From Clostridia bacterium (GTDB lineage: Bacteria > Bacillota > Clostridia > Christensenellales > Aristaeellaceae): a stretch of 46,888 bases of DNA. Made by a program: the position numbers and the translations under genes. Below, in pieces: positions 44,668 to 46,888 of the stretch. The notes under the pieces were generated by a model. That model did no database searches. It worked only from the letters and a program-made list of their open reading frames with translations, and was not told the DNA's origin. The stretch is from the NCBI GenBank assembly GCA_017543905.1, contig JAFYFC010000014.1, positions 1 to 46,888 of the forward strand. Direction: 5' to 3'. Numbering within the stretch: the first letter of the stretch is position 1; each line of letters opens with the position of its first letter.

Positions 44668-46746
44668 GTGGCAAGAACACATTCACTTGACTTGGTCCGC
44701 AATATCGGCATCATGGCGCACATAGACGCCGGTAAAACCACCACGACGGAGCGCATACTGTTCTATACAGGCCGCACCCATAAAATGGGAGAGACCCACG
44801 AGGGTCTTGCGACGATGGACTGGATGGAGCAGGAGCAGGAGAGGGGCATAACGATAACCTCTGCGGCGACTACCTGTGAATGGCGCGGACACCAGATAAA
44901 CATAATAGACACTCCCGGTCACGTGGATTTTACCGTCGAGGTCGAGCGCAGTCTGAGAGTGCTTGACGGCGCGGTCGCGGTATTCTGCGCGAAGGGCGGC
45001 GTCGAGCCGCAGAGCGAGACCGTGTGGAGGCAGGCTACCAAATATGCCGTGCCCCGTCTTGCGTATGTCAACAAAATGGACATAACCGGCGCGAACTTCT
45101 TCCGCGTCGTCAGGATGATGCACGAAAAGCTTGGCGCGAACGCCGTGCCCGTGCAGCTTCCGATAGGCGTGGAGGCTTCGTTCAAGGGGATAATCGACCT
45201 TATCGCGATGAAGGCGGAAATCTACGTAGACGATCTCGGCACCACGATGAAGGAAAGCGAGATTCCCTCCGACATGCTCGAAACTGCGCAGCGCTATCAC
45301 GACGAGCTGGTCGAAAAGGTATGCGAGACCGATGACGAGCTGACGGAAAAATACCTGCTGGGCGAGGAGCCCACGGCGGAGGAGCTCAAAAAGGCCATCC
45401 GCGCCGCCACGATCGCGGGAAAGATGAACCCGGTATTGTGCGGCACGTCTTACAGAAACAAGGGCGTACAGCCGCTGCTGGACGCGGTGGTCGACTATCT
45501 GCCCTCTCCTATAGACATCCCCGCCATCAAGGGCGAGCTCAAATCGACCGGCGAGGAGATCGAGCGCCATCCCTCGGACAGCGAGCCTTTAGCCGCGCTG
45601 GCGTTCAAGGTAATGGTAGACCCGTTCGTGGGCAAGCTCGTGTTCTTCCGCGTGTATTCGGGCACGCTCAAAAGCGGCTCCTACGTTTACAACGCAACTA
45701 AGGGCAAGCGCGAACGTATAGGACGCATACTGCGGATGCACGCGAACCACCGCGAGGAGGTGGACGAGGCGTACGCGGGCGACATACTTGCCGGCGTAGG
45801 CTTCAAGGACACCGGCACGGGCGATACGCTCTGCGTGGAAAACAAGCCCATTATCCTTGAAAGCATGGAATTCCCCGAGCCTGTCATCAGGGTCGCGATA
45901 GAGCCCAAGACCAAGGCGGGCCGCGACAAGATGGCGGACGCGCTGATGCGTCTGACTCAGGAGGATCCCACCTTCCGCACCTATACCGACGAAACCACCG
46001 GCCAGACGATAATCGCGGGCATGGGCGAATTGCACCTTGAGATAATAGTCGACCGTCTGCTGCGCGAATTCCGCGTGGAGGCCACGGTGGGCAAGCCGCA
46101 GGTCGCGTACAAGGAATGCATCACGAAGACCGCAAAGGCGGAGGGGCGTTTCGTGCGGCAGACCGGCGGTCACGGCCAGTACGGTCACTGCGTTATCGAG
46201 CTTTCGCCGCTTGAGCCCGGCAGCGGCTACGTATTTGAAGACAAGACCGTGGGCGGCGTGATCCCCAAGGAGTTCATACAGCCCATCAGCGACGGCGTAA
46301 AGGAGGCCTCCGCTTCCGGCGCGCTGGGCGGATACGAGGTAGTGGACTTCAAATGCACGCTGCTTGACGGCTCTTACCACGAGGTGGATTCCAGCGAAGC
46401 CGCCTTCCATATCGCAGGCTCGCTCGCGTTCAAGGAGGCCGTCAGGAAGGCCGACTGCGCGCTTATGGAGCCGATCATGAAGGTCGAAATCGTGGTGCCG
46501 GACGAATACCTCGGCGCGGTTACAAGCGATTTGAACTCCCGCCGCGGCCGTGTAACGGATACCGACCAAAACGGCGATCTGCATGTGATAGACGCGCTGG
46601 TGCCGCTGAGCGAAATGTTCGGCTACGCCACCGACCTGCGCTCAAGAAGCCAGGGGCGCGGCACGTTCACGATGCAGTTCGAACGGTATGAAAGCGTTCC
46701 CAAAAACGTCGCAGCCAAGATATTGGGCGCTGCGAATTACTATTGA
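44668..46746 (+). CDS. fusA: Elongation factor G
   Basis: A 692-residue translocation GTPase starting at GTG with GAGAGGAACCTAAC upstream. G1 is [16 protein letters not shown] (residues 17-32), switch II is DTPGHVDFT, and G4 is NKMD. Domain IV carries [16 protein letters not shown] and the final domain V includes [16 protein letters not shown]. It is full length and canonical. It is cotranscribed with, or followed by, tuf 30 bp downstream. Confidence 0.98.
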   Translation: MARTHSLDLVRNIGIMAHIDAGKTTTTERILFYTGRTHKMGETHEGLATMDWMEQEQERGITITSAATTCEWRGHQINIIDTPGHVDFTVEVERSLRVLDGAVAVFCAKGGVEPQSETVWRQATKYAVPRLAYVNKMDITGANFFRVVRMMHEKLGANAVPVQLPIGVEASFKGIIDLIAMKAEIYVDDLGTTMKESEIPSDMLETAQRYHDELVEKVCETDDELTEKYLLGEEPTAEELKKAIRAATIAGKMNPVLCGTSYRNKGVQPLLDAVVDYLPSPIDIPAIKGELKSTGEEIERHPSDSEPLAALAFKVMVDPFVGKLVFFRVYSGTLKSGSYVYNATKGKRERIGRILRMHANHREEVDEAYAGDILAGVGFKDTGTGDTLCVENKPIILESMEFPEPVIRVAIEPKTKAGRDKMADALMRLTQEDPTFRTYTDETTGQTIIAGMGELHLEIIVDRLLREFRVEATVGKPQVAYKECITKTAKAEGRFVRQTGGHGQYGHCVIELSPLEPGSGYVFEDKTVGGVIPKEFIQPISDGVKEASASGALGGYEVVDFKCTLLDGSYHEVDSSEAAFHIAGSLAFKEAVRKADCALMEPIMKVEIVVPDEYLGAVTSDLNSRRGRVTDTDQNGDLHVIDALVPLSEMFGYATDLRSRSQGRGTFTMQFERYESVPKNVAAKILGAANYY

Positions 46747-46776
46747 TCACGACATCAACCTTGGAGGTAGATTACC

Positions 46777-46888
46777 ATGGGAAAAGCAAAATTTGAGCGT
46801 ACGAAGCCGCACGTAAACATCGGAACGATCGGACACGTCGACCACGGCAAGACCACACTTACCGCGGCGATAACGATCGCGCTGTCGC
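46777..46888 (+). CDS. tuf: Elongation factor Tu, 5' part (runs off the window)
   Basis: ATG 46777 with TTGGAGG upstream encodes [20 protein letters not shown] followed by [17 protein letters not shown], the EF-Tu N-terminus with the G1 loop GHVDHGKT. Only 37 codons are inside the window. The gene order rpsL-rpsG-fusA-tuf is the ancestral str operon. Confidence 0.97.
   Translation, partial: MGKAKFERTKPHVNIGTIGHVDHGKTTLTAAITIALS

Overview
The window joins an integrated mobile element (1 to about 16,000) to chromosomal sequence of a low-oxygen, gut-type Firmicute. The conserved run rpoB-rpoC-L7Ae-rpsL-rpsG-fusA-tuf at the right end, AGGAGG-type ribosome binding sites, a Firmicute-like S12/S7/EF-G set and an LplABC-type sugar importer point to class Clostridia. 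The GC-rich codon use of the core genes would fit a Christensenellales- or Oscillospirales-like bacterium, but the order is an inference.

Region 1 (1-15,860) is the integrase end of an integrative element. It carries accessory proteins, a restriction-modification or defence operon (2279-9463), an antirestriction/recombinase operon on the minus strand (ArdC, serine recombinase and small proteins, 9516-11844) under an XRE repressor with divergent promoters, small DNA-binding-type proteins (12472-13214), a WYL regulator and a tyrosine integrase. No relaxase or secretion genes are in view, so the left part of the element lies outside. The defence operon combines a methylase-like protein without the catalytic NPPY motif, a complete N6-adenine methylase, a three-helix membrane protein, a 52-residue Pro/Lys-rich peptide, a GIY-YIG nuclease fused to an SF2 helicase, and two further proteins, one membrane-anchored with a coiled coil.

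Region 2 (16,020-17,210) is a junction scar. Two diverged copies of a rubrerythrin gene 3' end flank a DUF4160-DUF2442 pair, followed by a fragment of a second integrase. This suggests repeated insertion at the same gene end.

Region 3 (17,203-22,370) holds a GltS-type glutamate/sodium symporter and a same-strand run of small unrelated genes (hypothetical, AlkD-like, Nudix, hypothetical). Their junctions share a recurring sequence, as in a cassette array. An XRE regulator and a pseudogene follow.

Region 4 (22,440-25,560) is about 3.1 kb without genes. It has a 157-bp tandem repeat, then at least ten copies, mostly as pairs, of a 14-bp palindrome (consensus CAGACYAWAGTCTG). Paired sites lie 21-22 bp apart, and the groups recur every 245-253 bp and then every 100-102 bp. 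The same pair sits in the 5' leader of gltS. This is the most striking unexplained signal in the window.

Region 5 (25,570-34,962) is a catabolic locus: M28 peptidase, an LplABC-like sugar ABC importer, an AraC regulator, a heparinase II/III-family lyase and a fusion of an RpiB-type isomerase to a C39-like domain. Together they suggest uptake and breakdown of uronate-containing oligosaccharides.

Region 6 (35,196-46,888) is the core transcription/translation cluster with readable promoters and terminators. S12 has Arg at the position where K88R gives streptomycin resistance in other bacteria.
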